From assembly GCF_042453785.1 (NCBI RefSeq), contig NC_091663.1, positions 37,283,001 through 37,347,000 of the forward strand: a DNA stretch of 64,000 nucleotides, given 5' to 3'. Position 1 is the stretch's first letter. Every line of letters starts with the position of its first letter. A program made the translations under genes and the position numbers. Origin of the DNA: Malus domestica. Lineage: Eukaryota > Streptophyta > Magnoliopsida > Rosales > Rosaceae. Positions 9,800 through 21,894 of this stretch are shown here, piece by piece. The notes beneath the pieces were generated by a model. That model saw nothing but the letters and a program-made list of their open reading frames with translations, searched no databases and had not been told where the DNA came from.

Positions 9800-10690
9800 T
9801 GAGCTTATTTTTTGTTGCGATGATCCCTCTTCTCCCCCTGGACCCTCCCTATTGACAACGTTGATGGTTTTTGGAAGGGCTCTGTTTCAGGAGTAGGAGT
9901 TATTATCTGCAATCCAAGAGGGTCCTTAATTTGTGGCCAGACTCTTGACTTGTCCGACGCTGAAAGAAGTGGAGGCAAAGATTATTTTAACTGGTATGAA
10001 ATTAGCTTTGGAGCCAAATTTGGAACATATTGTTATAGAGGATGACTCTAAGGTGATGATTGATGCTATCAAATATAGAGGAATTAAGAGGTCTTGGAGA
10101 ATTTTTCTCATTGCTATCGTTATTTGTCAGAAGGTGAGTCTGTGTCATTCAATCACTTGGAAGTGGTTTTTGAGATCTTTCAATCGAGCAGCCCATGCCG
10201 CTGTAGCCTTAGCCAATTCGAGGGTGCGCTTTATGAGTTGAGCAACTATGCCTCCTCCCTCGCTGGTGATGGTCCTCTCTCATGATGGACTACTACTCTG
10301 TTCTCCAATTTTGTAATTTTTTAGGAGAGATGTTTCCTTTTCTTCTCTCATTTTTTTGGTATGCCTATTTTTGGTGGCATTTGCCTCTTCTTTCTAGGTT
10401 ATTTTTTAGGAACTTTAACAAAAACTCCTGGTACTGTTTACTTTAACAAAAAATCATATTTTTACATTAAAAAGTCAATCTTAGTACTATTCAATTTACC
10501 ATTTATTTTATCATTTTCGTTAAAACTCAAAGTTTTCAAACTATTTTCATTATTTTTCTTTCTTCTTTTTAGGTAGCACTTTTCCCCTTCGTTGCGTGGG
10601 GCTGAGAGTCGTAGTGCGACTTCTGCTTGTATTTCTGTTTACTGGTTTCAATATATTAACTATCTTTCCCAAAAAATAAAAAAAAGCAGA
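9800..10690 (+). mobile_element. 5'-truncated LINE: RNase H end and 3' tail
   Basis: The frame from 9933 reads an RNase H-like domain of plant LINEs (EVEAKIILTGMKLALEPN, IVIEDDSKVMIDAIKYRG, and a C-terminal FNRAAHAAVALANSRV). The domain's beginning (VDGFWKGSVSGVGVII, 9860-9905) is in another frame. The 3' region runs to an A-rich end at about 10665-10685. A MITE is inserted in the tail (10409-10561). Only the last tenth or so of a LINE remains; reverse transcriptase and endonuclease are missing, consistent with 5' truncation at insertion. It is related to the LINE at 41-45 kb. Confidence 0.75.
10409..10561 (+). mobile_element. Small MITE (family GGAACTTTAAC), copy 1
   Basis: Starts GGAACTTTAACAAAAA and carries the internal words AAAAAGTCAATC and GTTAAAACTCAAAG shared with the copies at 46292 and 55215. 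Flanking 9-mers match at about 7 of 9 positions. It sits inside the LINE tail and so is younger than that LINE insertion. Confidence 0.7.
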
Positions 10691-10724
10691 TCATAAAAGT
10701 ACAAGTTTTGGATTTATATTAGAG

Positions 10725-11027
10725 TAATAATGCTATTTATACCATATTTTTATATCATATTTTCATATCATCCTAAATGGCATTTGATGTGGACAACCAC
10801 ATCATTTGAATTAATCAGATTTTTAAATTTAATTCATTATTTAATAAACTAATAATTAAGAAAAACTAGTTAATTAAATGATGATTGTGATATACGAGAT
10901 GTATTTTTAATTCATTTCCTTGGGTTTTGTAAAATTTTCAAATGATGTAGCTATCTACGTAAGATCAGATGATATCTAAAGTAGTATAAAAATATAATAA
11001 AAAAATATGGTATGAATAACACTACTC
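10725..11027. mobile_element. AT-rich palindromic MITE
   Basis: The left end AGAGTAATAATGCTATTTAT and the right end, read on the minus strand as AGAGTAGTGTTATTCATACC, form imperfect inverted repeats. They continue with ATACCATATTTTTAT on both sides for about 50 bp. The length is about 300 bp with no ORF. The target-site duplication is not clear. Confidence 0.65.
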
Positions 11028-12534
11028 TTTAAATACTAGAAAAAGGAAAAGGTCAACGTCTAAGTCCTCGCGTGAGTAAATAATATAATAGAAAATGACT
11101 CTCACTAACACAAGCCGACAGTGCGCAGGATAGTAAACCTGCGCATAGACTTGCAGCACAAGAGGGAGGGAGGGAAAATAAGAAGAGGAAAGAAGGAGGA
11201 TTGAGTTGGAAGCGAGCGAGTCAAGCGAGTCGGCCGATTCGGAGACGAAACAAGAAAATAAAAAGGTCACAGGCAGAGGGGAATTTCGGGGAAAAAAAAA
11301 ACTTGGGCTTTTGGGTCGTGGAATTAGCAAAATGGTGAACACGAAGATAATTAGGCAACCAAGCCAGCCCCCCCCTTCTCTCCTCTCTTCTCCTTTACCT
11401 CTCTCTCCACCACCCTCCTTCCTCTCTCTTCTTTCTCTCTCCTCATCACATTACCCTAAAATCTCCAGCTCTCACTCTATCACTTTGTTCCCTTTCTCTA
11501 ACCCTAGCTCCTCCACCGCGTCTCTCTCTATCCGAACCAGACACCCACCGCATTCTTTTTCTACTCTCCCCACCCCAATTCGTCATTCTCTCCCTGCTTC
11601 TCTCTTCCTCTATTTCTCTATTCTCTCTGCTGTGTCTACTTGGGTTGTTATTCTCTGCGGCGGGTTTCAATTGTTTTCGCTGCGGCGGCTTTGGGCGGTA
11701 CCCCAATTGGGTTCGATTTGCGAAGGTATTGGATTGGTGTATCGGTTGTGTTTACGTTGATTTTGTTAGGTTTTTCTAACTGGGTATTTCGACTTCAATC
11801 TGTTATATGTGGGTTTTTGGGTGAGTGTTTGTTTATGGTGTTCAATTTATTTCTGATGAGTGATGAGTGTGTGCCATTGTTCTTGTCTTGATTGTGTTCT
11901 GAATTGGTGTATTTTTTAGGTTTGGAGGTATGCAATTTTGGTTGGGTTGCTTTTAATTTCGTAAATTCGTGGACTTTATTTCATATTGCTTCTAAATTCT
12001 GCTACTTTCTGTGAATGGTTGGTTGATTTGGGGTTTTCGTTCTAGCATCTTAATGGAATTAGTTGAGTTTTTGCTATATCCCACTCTGTTTTTTTTTTTT
12101 TTAGGTTGTAGTTTTTGTAATGCTCGTTATATCGTGTGTGAATGTCATCGGTTTGATTGCTATTGTTTTTGTTGGTTATCTGTTAACTACTCGGATTCTG
12201 GGTTTTCACCTGCGCATATGATCAGCTACCAATGCCAATTTGTGTTGTTGTCAACCTTAGTCACTTTCCGTTCCTAATTGAATGTCATGGTTTAACTCTC
12301 TGTTTGTAGTTGTTCTCCCTGGTGTCATATTATGAGTGCTTTACACCCTTCTCCTTTGTGCTGTTGTGTTACTGATGGCATATGATTTTCTTGTTTGCAA
12401 TTAAATATGTTTCCTTTTGTTTTTGGGTAGGATTTTTGGCTTCGCTGGAGTACCTCGTTGGCGTTTTATTTTTCTTATTTCATGTTTTGATAAGTAGTGC
12501 CATCAGAAGAACTGAGTTGTAACAAGATTGTCTC
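11028..12534 (+). promoter_or_regulatory. Promoter, 5' UTR and leader intron(s) of the INO80B-like gene
   Basis: A CT-rich stretch (11380-11640) looks like a plant 5' UTR. T-rich intron-like sequence follows to about 12530, where AACAAG precedes the first coding exon by a few bases. A leader intron of about 0.8 kb from near 11725 (GAAG/GTATTG) to near 12529 is plausible but unproven. The ORFs here (11206-11760, 12011-12277) are not supported as coding. No clear TATA box is seen. Confidence 0.45.
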
Positions 12535-15089
12535 ATGGAAGACTGGGGCAATAATCATAGATTGGACAGTATAAGCAGTGCTGTAAGAAAGAAGAGAAGT
12601 CAAACGTTTCGTCGACCTCGACCTGATTCATATACTGAACTCCATGATGAGTCACCGTTGTCATCAACTACACCTTCGGATGATCAGAGCAAGGTCTCTA
12701 GTGATGAGAATGCAGGTTGTGATGCCAATTCAAAGAGAAAAGAATTAAGTCTTAATGAATGTATGGCCAGGGGTTCTTCTGCAGCAGGTAATGGCGAAAA
12801 ACCTCACAAAATGGATAGTAAGGGTGGAGGATGTAATTCGTTTTACAAGAATGAGCCAGGACGGAATGAGAGCAATAACAAGCGTTCTAGCGAAGGTTGC
12901 CTTGCCCCTGCTAATTGGAAGAGCTCAAGCTTAATGAAAGATGATTTGATAACGGAGTCAATAAGTGCTGGTGCATTTAATGGGAGGAATGGTGAAAGTC
13001 CAAGTACTAGGTTGTCAGGGTTAGATGGATTTGGAAATGAGAACAAGGTTAAAAAGGTTAAGCTCAAGGTTGGTGGTGTCACACGTACAATTCAGGCCAA
13101 CTCTACATTGAATGGTACAACGGAGGGTGGGTCTACCACAAAGACTGCTCGATTGTCAGATGTGTCTAGACCACGGCAAAAGCAAAATCTTATGGTAATA
13201 AACTATTGCTCTTCTTAGCTTGAATCAAGGACTCAGTATATCCCCCAATTATACCAAGAGGATCTTAAAGTTTTTAGATCTTGCTTCATATTACTCGATT
13301 TATGCTTAATTGCTTATGCATTTGTGTTATGGGCCCTTGATGTCTTAGTTTGTTAAAAAAATTTAAACTTTGAGTATACTTATTAAAAAGAATGTCAATT
13401 TGTGTTTAACATTTGTGGTAATCAACTTGCTTGTTTATTTGATCGAGAGCAGACAGTCTGCTAGTTACCACACAGATCGTGTTAATTAGATAAATGGAAA
13501 TTTGGAATCTTTTTATGTATGGAAATTAATCTTTTGCATTTATGTTTGCATATGAACATAATAAATGGTTAGTCTATTACGATCTTTTCATTAAACAAAT
13601 TTTTTCATAGCAGGAAAATTCGGATGATAATCATTCTCCTTCGGATAAGAAGCAAGGGTTAAAAGGAATTCCATGGAAGGATTTCTCAAGAAGTGGTATT
13701 AGTCTCGGGAGGGATAATTGTTCAATGGGCAGGACAGCGGGAAAGAATACCTATGGTAAGGAAGGCGATAGATCTGAACCAGTTCGTAAGAGCAAGCGAG
13801 TGCCTAAGAGGCGCATTCTTGATGGAGATTTTGGAGATGAAGAAGAGGATGATGAGATTCGGTATCTGGAGAAACTCAAAATATCAAAGGTTGCTGCAGT
13901 GTATGGAGACGACGACGATGAATCAAGCAGGAAGCACAGAAAACTTTCTGCAGTTTCCAACATTGATAATGCCAGTGCATCAAGGTTGGATAAAGACCTT
14001 AAAAGGAAGTCGAGAGCTGATAGAGTATCTGGCGACACTGATTATGAGGAAGAACAAGGTTCATTATCTGATGGCGAGCTTGAAGGTAAAAAGAAACAGA
14101 AGAAGGAAGCTTTTGACTCTTCGGTGGATGGTAAGAAAGAAGTGATTCTCACAACTCGTCAAAGGACCCTTCAGTCAAGCAAAGATGCCACCCCTGGTTC
14201 ATGCTTAATTGAGTTTCCAAACGGATTACCACCTGCACCATCTAGAAGTGAGCTTTTCCGCCATAATTTCGTACACTTTGAATTACTGTAGTTAATTGTA
14301 ATATTTACAAGTTATTGTTTTGGTTGACCACAGAGCAAAAGGAGAAACTTACAGATGTGGAGCAGCAACTGAAGAAAGCTGAGGCTGCTCAGAGACGAAG
14401 AATGCAGGTTGAGAAGGCTACTAGGGAATCAGAGGTATGTTTGTTATTTGCCTTTTATTTTCATCATGTCCATTAGTTTCTTCGGAGCTCTAGAACTGGA
14501 AATCGGACTTATTTATTTAGTTATTTATTGTTATTGAATTATGTAGGCTGAGGCTATTAGAAAAATTCTCGGTCAAGATTCCAGCAGGAAGAAGCGTGAA
14601 GACAAGATAAAGAAGCGACAAGAAGAAATTGCACAGGTATTGAAATCTATGAGATGATCTCCCTCCCTTCCTCTTTCTCTGTTTCCGTAAAATGCTAGCA
14701 GTTCGGGCTTAGCACTCATTGTACTTTATGCAGGAGAGGGCTGCTAACGCCTTGACACTTCCGCGAAACACCATCAGAACAGTGATGGGCCCAGCGGGTA
14801 CTGTAGTTACATTCTCTAACGATATGGGTCTCCCCAGTTTGTTTGACCCAAAACCCTGCAGGTAGTTACTTTTCTTGCAAATTTTACCCTGTATCTATGG
14901 TTGTTTCCTGATAGTGTCTAACATCTTGTGGTATGGAAATTCAGCTATCCAACTCAGCGTGAGAATTGCGCGGGTCCCTCGTGTATCAATCCATACAAGT
15001 ATAGGGATTCTAAGTCACAGCTTCCTCTTTGCAGTCTTAAGTGCTACAAGGCAATCCAGGAAAAGACAGCGGTGGGAACTACGTGCTAA
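12535..15089 (+). CDS. INO80 chromatin-remodelling complex subunit B-like protein (PAPA-1 + HIT zinc finger)
   Basis: Six coding exons, all GT-AG and phase-consistent: 12535-13194, 13614-14247, 14334-14434, 14547-14636, 14734-14861, 14945-15089. They give 585 residues. Residues 1-430 are Ser/Asp/Lys-rich and disordered, with an acidic patch (GDFGDEEEDDEIRYLEKL). Residues about 431-525 are the PAPA-1 region: a charged coiled coil (KEKLTDVEQQLKKAEAAQRR) leading to ALTLPRNTIRTVMGP and FSNDMGLPSLF. Residues 537-575 are a HIT-type zinc finger with Cys at 537, 546, 551, 567 and 571 (CAGPSCINPYKYRDSKSQLP, then LCSLKC). This pairing is that of the INO80 complex subunit Ies2/INO80B, a nuclear regulator of the INO80 remodeller's ATPase. 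Plants have several such PAPA-1/HIT proteins. Acceptor 2 is a tandem TAGCAG, so one Gln may be included or skipped. Confidence 0.9.
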
Positions 15090-16510
15090 CGTCTGGAAAC
15101 AATCTTGGACTTGCCTTGAAGCCGCGTCTAGCAGAGCGAAGCAACATTCCATTCTTTTCAACGGCATCTTTTCGCATTGGCGGGGATGCTGATGATTCTA
15201 CACACAGTAGTTGATAACTAATAAGTACGTATTTAGGAGATTTGTGGGAGAACATTTTGAAGTCAAGAGTAGAGATGTTTATACAAGTGCAGATTGTTTA
15301 TCCGTCGCAATATATAAAATAATCCCCTTCCATCTCAATGGTATTTCCACTTGAGCATTTTGGTGCGCTTTGGGAAAGTTACATTTACGTACTCTAGCTG
15401 GTTTCAAACAATCCTTGCAATCTTCGAATCTTCCAATCCAGGCCATAGCAAATTGACTGCAGACCGCGTCTTGAGCAATATTTCAAGAAGGTTTTCTGAG
15501 ATGCAATTTAAAGGTTTCTGGACTTGCTCGTAACTACATTTGACTGCAAATTTTAAAAATGCTTATGCGTCGTATAAGCACTTTCTGGAGGAGAATCTGT
15601 TTATGTGCTTCGGAAAGACTTCCAAGTACTTTTCTTAGCAATTGGAAGTTTATAAAGGAGGAGAGTTCTGTGTCTTCCTATTTCTCTCCTCTCTCATCCT
15701 CTCCTGTTTGTTGTGTAATGCATGCGAGGATTGTTGAACAAATTGATGAGAAGGACGATGTAATTCAAGAATCACTCCAAGCTCTGAGATCTTCGAGATA
15801 GCTGTCAAGTTCTGCTACGACGTCAAGATCAACCTGAGGGGCCAACCATGAATGACGTGTAGGAAGAGGGTAAATGGTGGTGTGGACATGAGTGGAGAAG
15901 ACGAAGACCTTTTGAAAAAAATCAATAAAAAATAAATAAAATGAAGCTTACTAAATATGTGGCACAACTTTAAACTATCAAATTTCTTTTGTACGATCTA
16001 GATTAAAAGGAGGAGATGTGAGGGAAGAGAAATAGAAGGGGCGAGAATCCAAGTTCTTTAATAAAATATAGATGTTTATAAAATCATAATAAAAGCACTT
16101 CAAACATAAGTGATTATGAGTAGCTCTTAATTAAACTAGTTTAAAATATGAAAAAAGTTGGACCAATTTCAAACATAAAATCTTAAAATGCTTTTGTGCC
16201 CAAGTTGCAGCATTTTCGTCGTGGAATTCCAAAGTCCAAACTATGAGTATGAGCTCTACATCTAAATGGGCCCATGATATTTGGGCTTTGAAGGAGAAGT
16301 AGGCCCAACAAAATGAAAGAATCGGGTGGAAGATAATTACAGAATGGAAGGTGGTAAGGGGTTGCTTGCTCCAACACTCCAGACTCCTCCACTCCTTGTG
16401 CAGACTGCCGCCGTGTGAGCTTCATTTTCTTTATTTTTAGCAGATAAGGCGCCAAACAATTCAACTTCTTCGTTTCTTCCCCAATAATTTACACTCCGAG
16501 CAGCACACAA
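15090..16510. other. 3' UTR of the INO80B-like gene, then intergenic DNA and the CLPP5 5' region
   Basis: The 3' UTR probably extends to about 15320 (ATATATAAAATAATC). From 15350 to 16180 several short ORFs occur but none is recognisable. The last 100 bp before 16511 should contain the CLPP5 promoter and 5' UTR; no clear TATA box is seen, as is common for housekeeping plastid-protein genes. Confidence 0.4.
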
Positions 16511-17613
16511 ATGGCGCAGACCTCCGTTTCCACCTCCGCCTCTGCCTCCGCTCTCAGATTCAACTCCCTCGTCTTCGCCCCAAACCCTAGCTCTTCTCCC
16601 CAACCGCAGACCCTTTCTCTCCCCTTCCACCGCTTTGCTTCAAGGTCATTTATGTTCAAATTTACTCTCTCTATTTCAATATTTTTTTTTTTTTTTACCT
16701 TGGTAGAACTACTTGGATTGGCTAAGGTAATAAATTACATGTTCTGTAATTCGAAAAAATAAAGGAAGGAAAACCCAGAAATCTTTAGCTAATTGGTGAG
16801 AATTTGATGGGGATAATTGGAAGTAATCCTACGATTTGTATTTGTGTGTGACTTGTTCAGGTTAGGCTCGCTGGATGGTTCATGCATAGAATTAGCAAAC
16901 ATATGGGATTCAAAGATTTGAATTTCTGCTAAACCCATTTCTTTATAATTCTCTGCTTGGTTCGCAGAAATTAATTTGGAAATTTTGGCGAATGTTACCG
17001 TAAAGGAAGGCTTTTTCCATTTGGAAATTTTGCAGGAATTTGAAAAATTTAGTTGGGAGCAGCAAAAGGAGTTCTCCAGTGAAAGCTATCTACTCTGGTG
17101 AATTTTGGACACCGGCGGAAAGGAATTCCCGTCAAGGAATTTGGTCCATAAGGTGGGTTCAGTGTTGATTAGTGCCTGCGTGAATAATATTTACTCGGAC
17201 ACTAAATCTTTTGCATATTTTTCAGTTGTTTACGTCACTATGAATTTGATGTTGTAGGGAGGATGTCCAAGTTCCATCTTCGCCATACTTCCCTGCATAT
17301 GCACAGGGACAGGGCCCACCCCCCATGGTGCAAGAACGCTTTCAAAGCGTTATTAGTCAGCTTTTCCAATATGTAAGGAGTAGCTATTTGTGTTTTTCTT
17401 CCTGTTAAATTTGGTGAGTTTTGCATCGCTTTTTAGTTTCTTATAATTAATGCTTTTCTTGTTTATATGACTGTCAGAGAATAATACGTTGTGGGGGAGC
17501 TGTTGATGATGATATGGCAAACATAATTGTTGCTCAACTTCTTTACCTTGATGCTGTTGATCCTCAGAAGGTCTGTACTATTCTATTTCTGCTCCTCGTT
17601 TATAGACTTATAG

Positions 17614-17656
<43 letters not shown>

Positions 17657-19183
17657 ACTCTCTCTCTCTCTCTCTATTGCATGTTTCTTGCAGTGATTTT
17701 TGGAATTGTAAAGTATTTTTCAATTGATTGATCAGTTAGTCTCTTCTGATTTCTGAACAGGATATTGTCATGTATGTAAATTCACCAGGAGGATCTGTTA
17801 CTGCTGGTACGATCTATCTTACGAACTTGTCTGCCTCTGTTTACAGTTTTTTGTTCATAAGGCAATTGTTAAATGTTACTTGAATAACTAGCTCTTTATC
17901 TGCTTAGGTATGGCCATTTTTGACACAATGAGGCATATCCGACCTGATGTCTCCACTGTTTGCGTTGGACTTGCTGCTAGGTAGATGCCTCTATAATATA
18001 CTCTTCTCTTCCCCATTTACTACTTATGAATCTTTTAAGTGAGTGTCAGTACGGGTCTAGTGTTAGCTTATATTGATACAGATAGTAGCTTTGGGGATGA
18101 AATTCTAAACACAAATGAGGGGTGTTTTATTCATTATTCTTCTGGGTGTATGAGTTGAGATGCTGAGGCATATTTAAGCTTTAGTTTGTGAAAAGATATC
18201 ATTTGTTAATGCTTATAAGTACGTAATTTCTTAATATCAGCTACGTATTCAGAATTTGAGCGGTTTATTGATGGCAAGATTTCTTACTTGTTGGTTGTTG
18301 CTAATGTTAGCATCCAAAAGAAAATGTCTGTTACCAAGCACCAGCAATTGATATATGTATTTGCTTTTAAATAAACAGTATGGGAGCTTTCCTGCTTAGC
18401 GCTGGTACCAAGGGTAAGCAATTCCTGTAGACCTGTGGTTTGTATAATTTGTGGTTTTGTGTCCTAAAGTTTGCTAAATATTTTTCCTTTTTGCTGCATT
18501 AATTCACTGAAGGAAAAAGATACAGCTTGCCAAATTCGAGGATAATGATCCATCAGCCTCTTGGTGGAGCTCAAGGTGGGCAAACTGACATCGATATTCA
18601 GGTATGTTATTTGTTTCCCGTTTTGAAACCTCTCTCTGTGTCAACCGAACGCCAAAAAGGACAAACCTCTGTCCTTATATTATCGTGGGACCTCATGTTA
18701 CTTTAGCAATCACATCTTGGTTAATGTTTTATTACTTGTCATCATGCCTGTCTATTTTTGTACTAAAACCTTTATATATTAAAGTAGAACTCTCGATGTC
18801 TTGAAAATTTTAACCCGCCATTAGGAAAGATTAGATTTTAAAGATTTCTTGAAGGCTTTTGGTCTGCTATTTTCTTGATGGGGTTGGTGCACCTTGTTTT
18901 AAACCCACGATTAAATCTCTAAATAGTTGACATTACTGTGCAGGCAAATGAGATGCTACACCATAAGGCAAACTTGAATGGCTATCTCTCGTACCACACT
19001 GGTCAAAGTCTTGAAAAGATCAACCAAGACACAGATCGCGATTTCTTCATGAGTGCGAAGGAAGCCGAAGAATACGGGCTTATAGATGGTGTTATATCGA
19101 ATCCTCTCAAAGCTTTCCAACCTTTGGCAGCCGCAACAGCGAGTGGAGATGAACCTGCTGAGCAGACTGTTGCGGAGAGTTAA
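16511..19183 (+). CDS. CLPP5: Chloroplast ATP-dependent Clp protease proteolytic subunit 5
   Basis: Nine exons, all GT-AG: 16511-16644, 17036-17152, 17258-17372, 17478-17570, 17761-17806, 17908-17980, 18379-18413, 18513-18601, 18944-19183. They give 313 residues. Residues 1 to about 65 are Ser/Ala-rich and lack acidic residues, as in a chloroplast transit peptide. The core holds the full catalytic triad: Ser193 (GLAASMGAFLL), His218 ([10 protein letters not shown]) and Asp267 ([10 protein letters not shown]), with the spacing of E. coli ClpP (25 and 74 residues from Ser). The block [20 protein letters not shown] and the whole core match Arabidopsis CLPP5 as I remember it. The protein is a catalytic member of the plastid ClpPR ring, degrading stromal proteins with ClpC/ClpD. 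The Ser193 codon is split between exons 6 and 7. Intron 4 contains a long CT microsatellite. Confidence 0.95.
17615..17678. repeat. CT microsatellite in CLPP5 intron 4
   Basis: About 64 bp of nearly pure CT repeat with short interruptions, 45 bp downstream of the exon 4 donor. Likely to be length-variable between individuals. Confidence 0.9.
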
Positions 19184-19980
19184 AGGGGAATCTAGAGTCC
19201 GAACTTGTTGGTTTGTTGCGAGTAACGACATGGATATGTTGTAGAGTTGGATGGCGAGGAGAGTGATCTTTACTGGGGTTCATTTTTAATGCTGAATGAT
19301 GTTAATATCCGTCAATCAGCGTAGAGAAACATTAGTATTGCTGTTGATTTTCTCTGAACTAATCATTGAATCGTGAAAGAATAGAAATTTCGATTAATTT
19401 GGGTTTTCATAGTCATACTCGTACATTGTCAATTTGAACTTCCTCATTACATCTCCAGAAATTCTTGTACTAGGATCGGGTGGACTAAGCTCACCATGAA
19501 ATGAGCCCTACCACTAGGCCTCATGGGATACAAACCCCAGAGCAAGGGTTTCACTCCTTTGTTTGTGCGTTTGATAGTCTCTCTAGCTTCGACTCTCGGA
19601 TACAAGAATTCTTCCTATCTTGTTTTACGATGGTGGTGAACTTGGTTAACGTTGGTAAATTTGAGTGGTAAAAAAACAAAGATACTGATTGATGATATTT
19701 AGAAACGCCAAATGGATATTTTTTGGTCGAATAAAAACACCTAATGATGATTGGCATCTTGAAAGCTTGAATGACAAACACGGCACGTGACTTGCATGCA
19801 TGGTCCAGAGGCGGATACTTGTTCTTATAGTTTGGTCTTCGGCTTTTTGTAAAAGGGGTCTGCAACCATATCACACCAGAAAACAAATAAAACATTAATT
19901 TAAAAAAAAAATATTATTATTAAAAAGAAAATTCGAAACTATTATATTAACCAAATTAACGACGCACAACTCTCTGAAAA
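19184..19980. other. CLPP5 3' UTR and intergenic DNA
   Basis: The 3' UTR likely reaches about 19400. Nothing coding is seen beyond it; the minus-strand ORF at 19551-19895 has no recognisable motif. Confidence 0.4.
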
Positions 19981-20201
19981 GAATCTGGATCTTCGTCGGA
20001 TCCTTTTTGTGAGGATCCTAGATATTCGTCAATCTTGTTCGTTTATCATACATCGTACGGTTAGAAGTTATTTTAAATATTTTTATTTAAAATTAAACAC
20101 AAACAGTACTTGACAAAAAATAACTGCACGATGTACAATGAACGGACACGATTCACGAATTTTCAGAATCATCACCAAAGATCCAAAGAGGATCATGTTG
20201 G
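19981..20201. mobile_element. GGATCC-type palindromic MITE, copy 1 (9-bp target duplication)
   Basis: A 221-bp element bounded by the direct repeat CTCTGAAAA (19972-19980 and 20202-20210). Its halves are inverted copies: GATCCTTTTTGTGAGGATCC on the left, with the GTTCGTTTATCATACATCGT block mirrored as ACGATGTACAATGAACGGAC on the right. A related copy lies at 23721-23943. The 9-bp duplication points to Mutator-type mobilisation. Confidence 0.85.
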
Positions 20202-20210
20202 CTCTGAAAA

Positions 20211-20679
20211 AGCAGGACGGACAGAAAAGAGAAACACCCAACACCACGTCATCCCCAAAAGATGTCGGATGAACACTTGTGCTGTTGTGCACCTCGTGCC
20301 ACCTTCGATTAACTTATAAATAGCCCGTTAATGTGTAGAGAAAGAAATTTAACTATACCAACACAATCACGTATTGTTATGTGTTTTGATTTATCTGCAT
20401 GAAGTGTGTGATTGACTTAGATAACAATCGTCACGGGATGCATTCCAGGTAATTGTCATGATGGCGGTTTCCATGTTGATTAAGTAGCGTCATGTGTTTT
20501 ATTTTTTTGCATGAGACTGTGTAATTGAATGAGATATCGTTATTATGGCAATCCAGTACCGTGAAAGCCATTTTCTAACTAATGACGATATGCATGTGTT
20601 TCGACTTTCACACAAGACAATGTGTAAGTGATTGAAATATCATTTCACCGTGACACTCCAAATGCATGCAAATTCTTTT
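20211..20679. other. Intergenic DNA with an orphan TATA-like site
   Basis: CTTATAAATAGCCCG (20313-20327) is a strong TATA-box match, followed by a GTGTAGAGAAAG leader-like stretch, but no gene follows. Two or three loosely similar segments (around 20385, 20500 and 20590, each with TGCATG and GTGTAATTGA-like words) look like a degenerate tandem repeat. Confidence 0.3.
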
Positions 20680-21789
20680 GGCCAAATTGGATTAATCATC
20701 CTCGTGGTCATAGGATACTTGCGTGATGACCCCTGTGGTAAAAAAAAATTATGAATTAAACCCCTGTGGTCAACACCGTTAGCAAATTTAGCCCATAAAT
20801 AAAGTTTATGTTAAAGATCTGTTAAATGTTGGATAGAATTGTATTTTCATGTCCACTAACAAAAAAACTATCCTAGCATTGCTGATAAACTACACCCCTA
20901 CATCTTTTATCGATCAACAACGTGAACTCTAGTACCATCGATGGTCGCCGCTTCTCTCAATCTTTTCCTCTTCTCTCTCTCTTTCTCCTGTGTCTCCTTG
21001 GTTCCCTCTCTCATCTTTCTCATCTTACTCATGGCACAATCCCTGAATACAAATCAACATTCAATTTTGCAAACAAATTAACTCTTTCGATCTCCTTTCT
21101 ACTGTTTTTGCAATGAACACTTTGTGAACTTTGTTGTAGTTCTATGCGGAGGATTTGATTTTTCCCAAAATTTGACTGATTAAAATTTGTAGTATTTCTA
21201 ATGCTTCTGCACATTTGGTAGGATAATGCTCAAAATGCTTGCAATCAAAATAATCAAAAACCACAAACCCAAAAAGCACCAAAGGTATAAAAGGTAAGGA
21301 CTAAGAAGGAACAAAAACTCCCGCTGCCAAGTTGATGAAGAAGTCTCCATGGAAGAGATTAAGAACTCTACTGAGCTCCCATATAAGGAGGGAGACGGAG
21401 AGGTTAGACCAAATCCAACGTCGATAGAGAACCAAACTCTGAGAATGCGGCAATGGGTTTTGTTGAAATGGAAGTGGGATTGATTGAAATCCTAGAACTT
21501 GAAGTCCTAGTAGCAACAAGATTTGGGAATTTTGTTCGTGCTTTGGAATTGGGAACGTCATGAGGGTTTTAGCTAAGCTATTAGCATGCTACCAACTATG
21601 AAATGACCATCTTATCCTCACATATGAGACTCACGTGCATGCTACTAACGGAGGAATGACGAAAGTTTTAATTTTGGGTATAAATCCTAATAGACTTAGA
21701 CCACAGGTTTAAATCCAATTTTTTTATTTATCATAAGGGCTATTTTCTGAATACCTTATGATCACGTGGACCATTTATCCGATTAGGCC
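20680..21789. mobile_element. Non-autonomous Mutator-like element with about 40-bp inverted ends
   Basis: Flanked by a perfect 9-bp direct repeat AATTCTTTT (20671-20679 and 21790-21798). The ends are inverted repeats: left GGCCAAATTGGATTAATCAT, right (minus strand) GGCCTAATCGGATAAATGGT, similarity continuing to about 40 bp. A second stretch of inverted similarity (CCCCTGTGGT-type words) lies just inside. There is no transposase. The interior has short ORFs on both strands (20922-21116 +, 21301-21561 -) that I do not recognise. Confidence 0.85.
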
Positions 21790-21894
21790 AATTCTTTTCG
21801 ACTGTGTATGTGTGTATTAGAATGATAGTGTTGAAGAACCTACCACCACCCACTCTTCACCCCCATTCATTAACTTTCTGCTCATTAGTCATGA

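Noticed and set aside
11206-11760. 184-codon ORF upstream of the INO80B-like gene
   Set aside because: Ser/Pro-rich translation of a CT-rich 5' UTR; the real gene starts at 12535 and no splice arrangement joins them in frame.
15351-15801. Short ORFs downstream of the INO80B-like gene
   Set aside because: No recognisable domain, no splice support, and probable 3' UTR or intergenic DNA.
20313-20327. TATA box as evidence of a gene at 20.3 kb
   Set aside because: No ORF, leader or splice site follows before the Mutator-like element; kept only as an orphan site.
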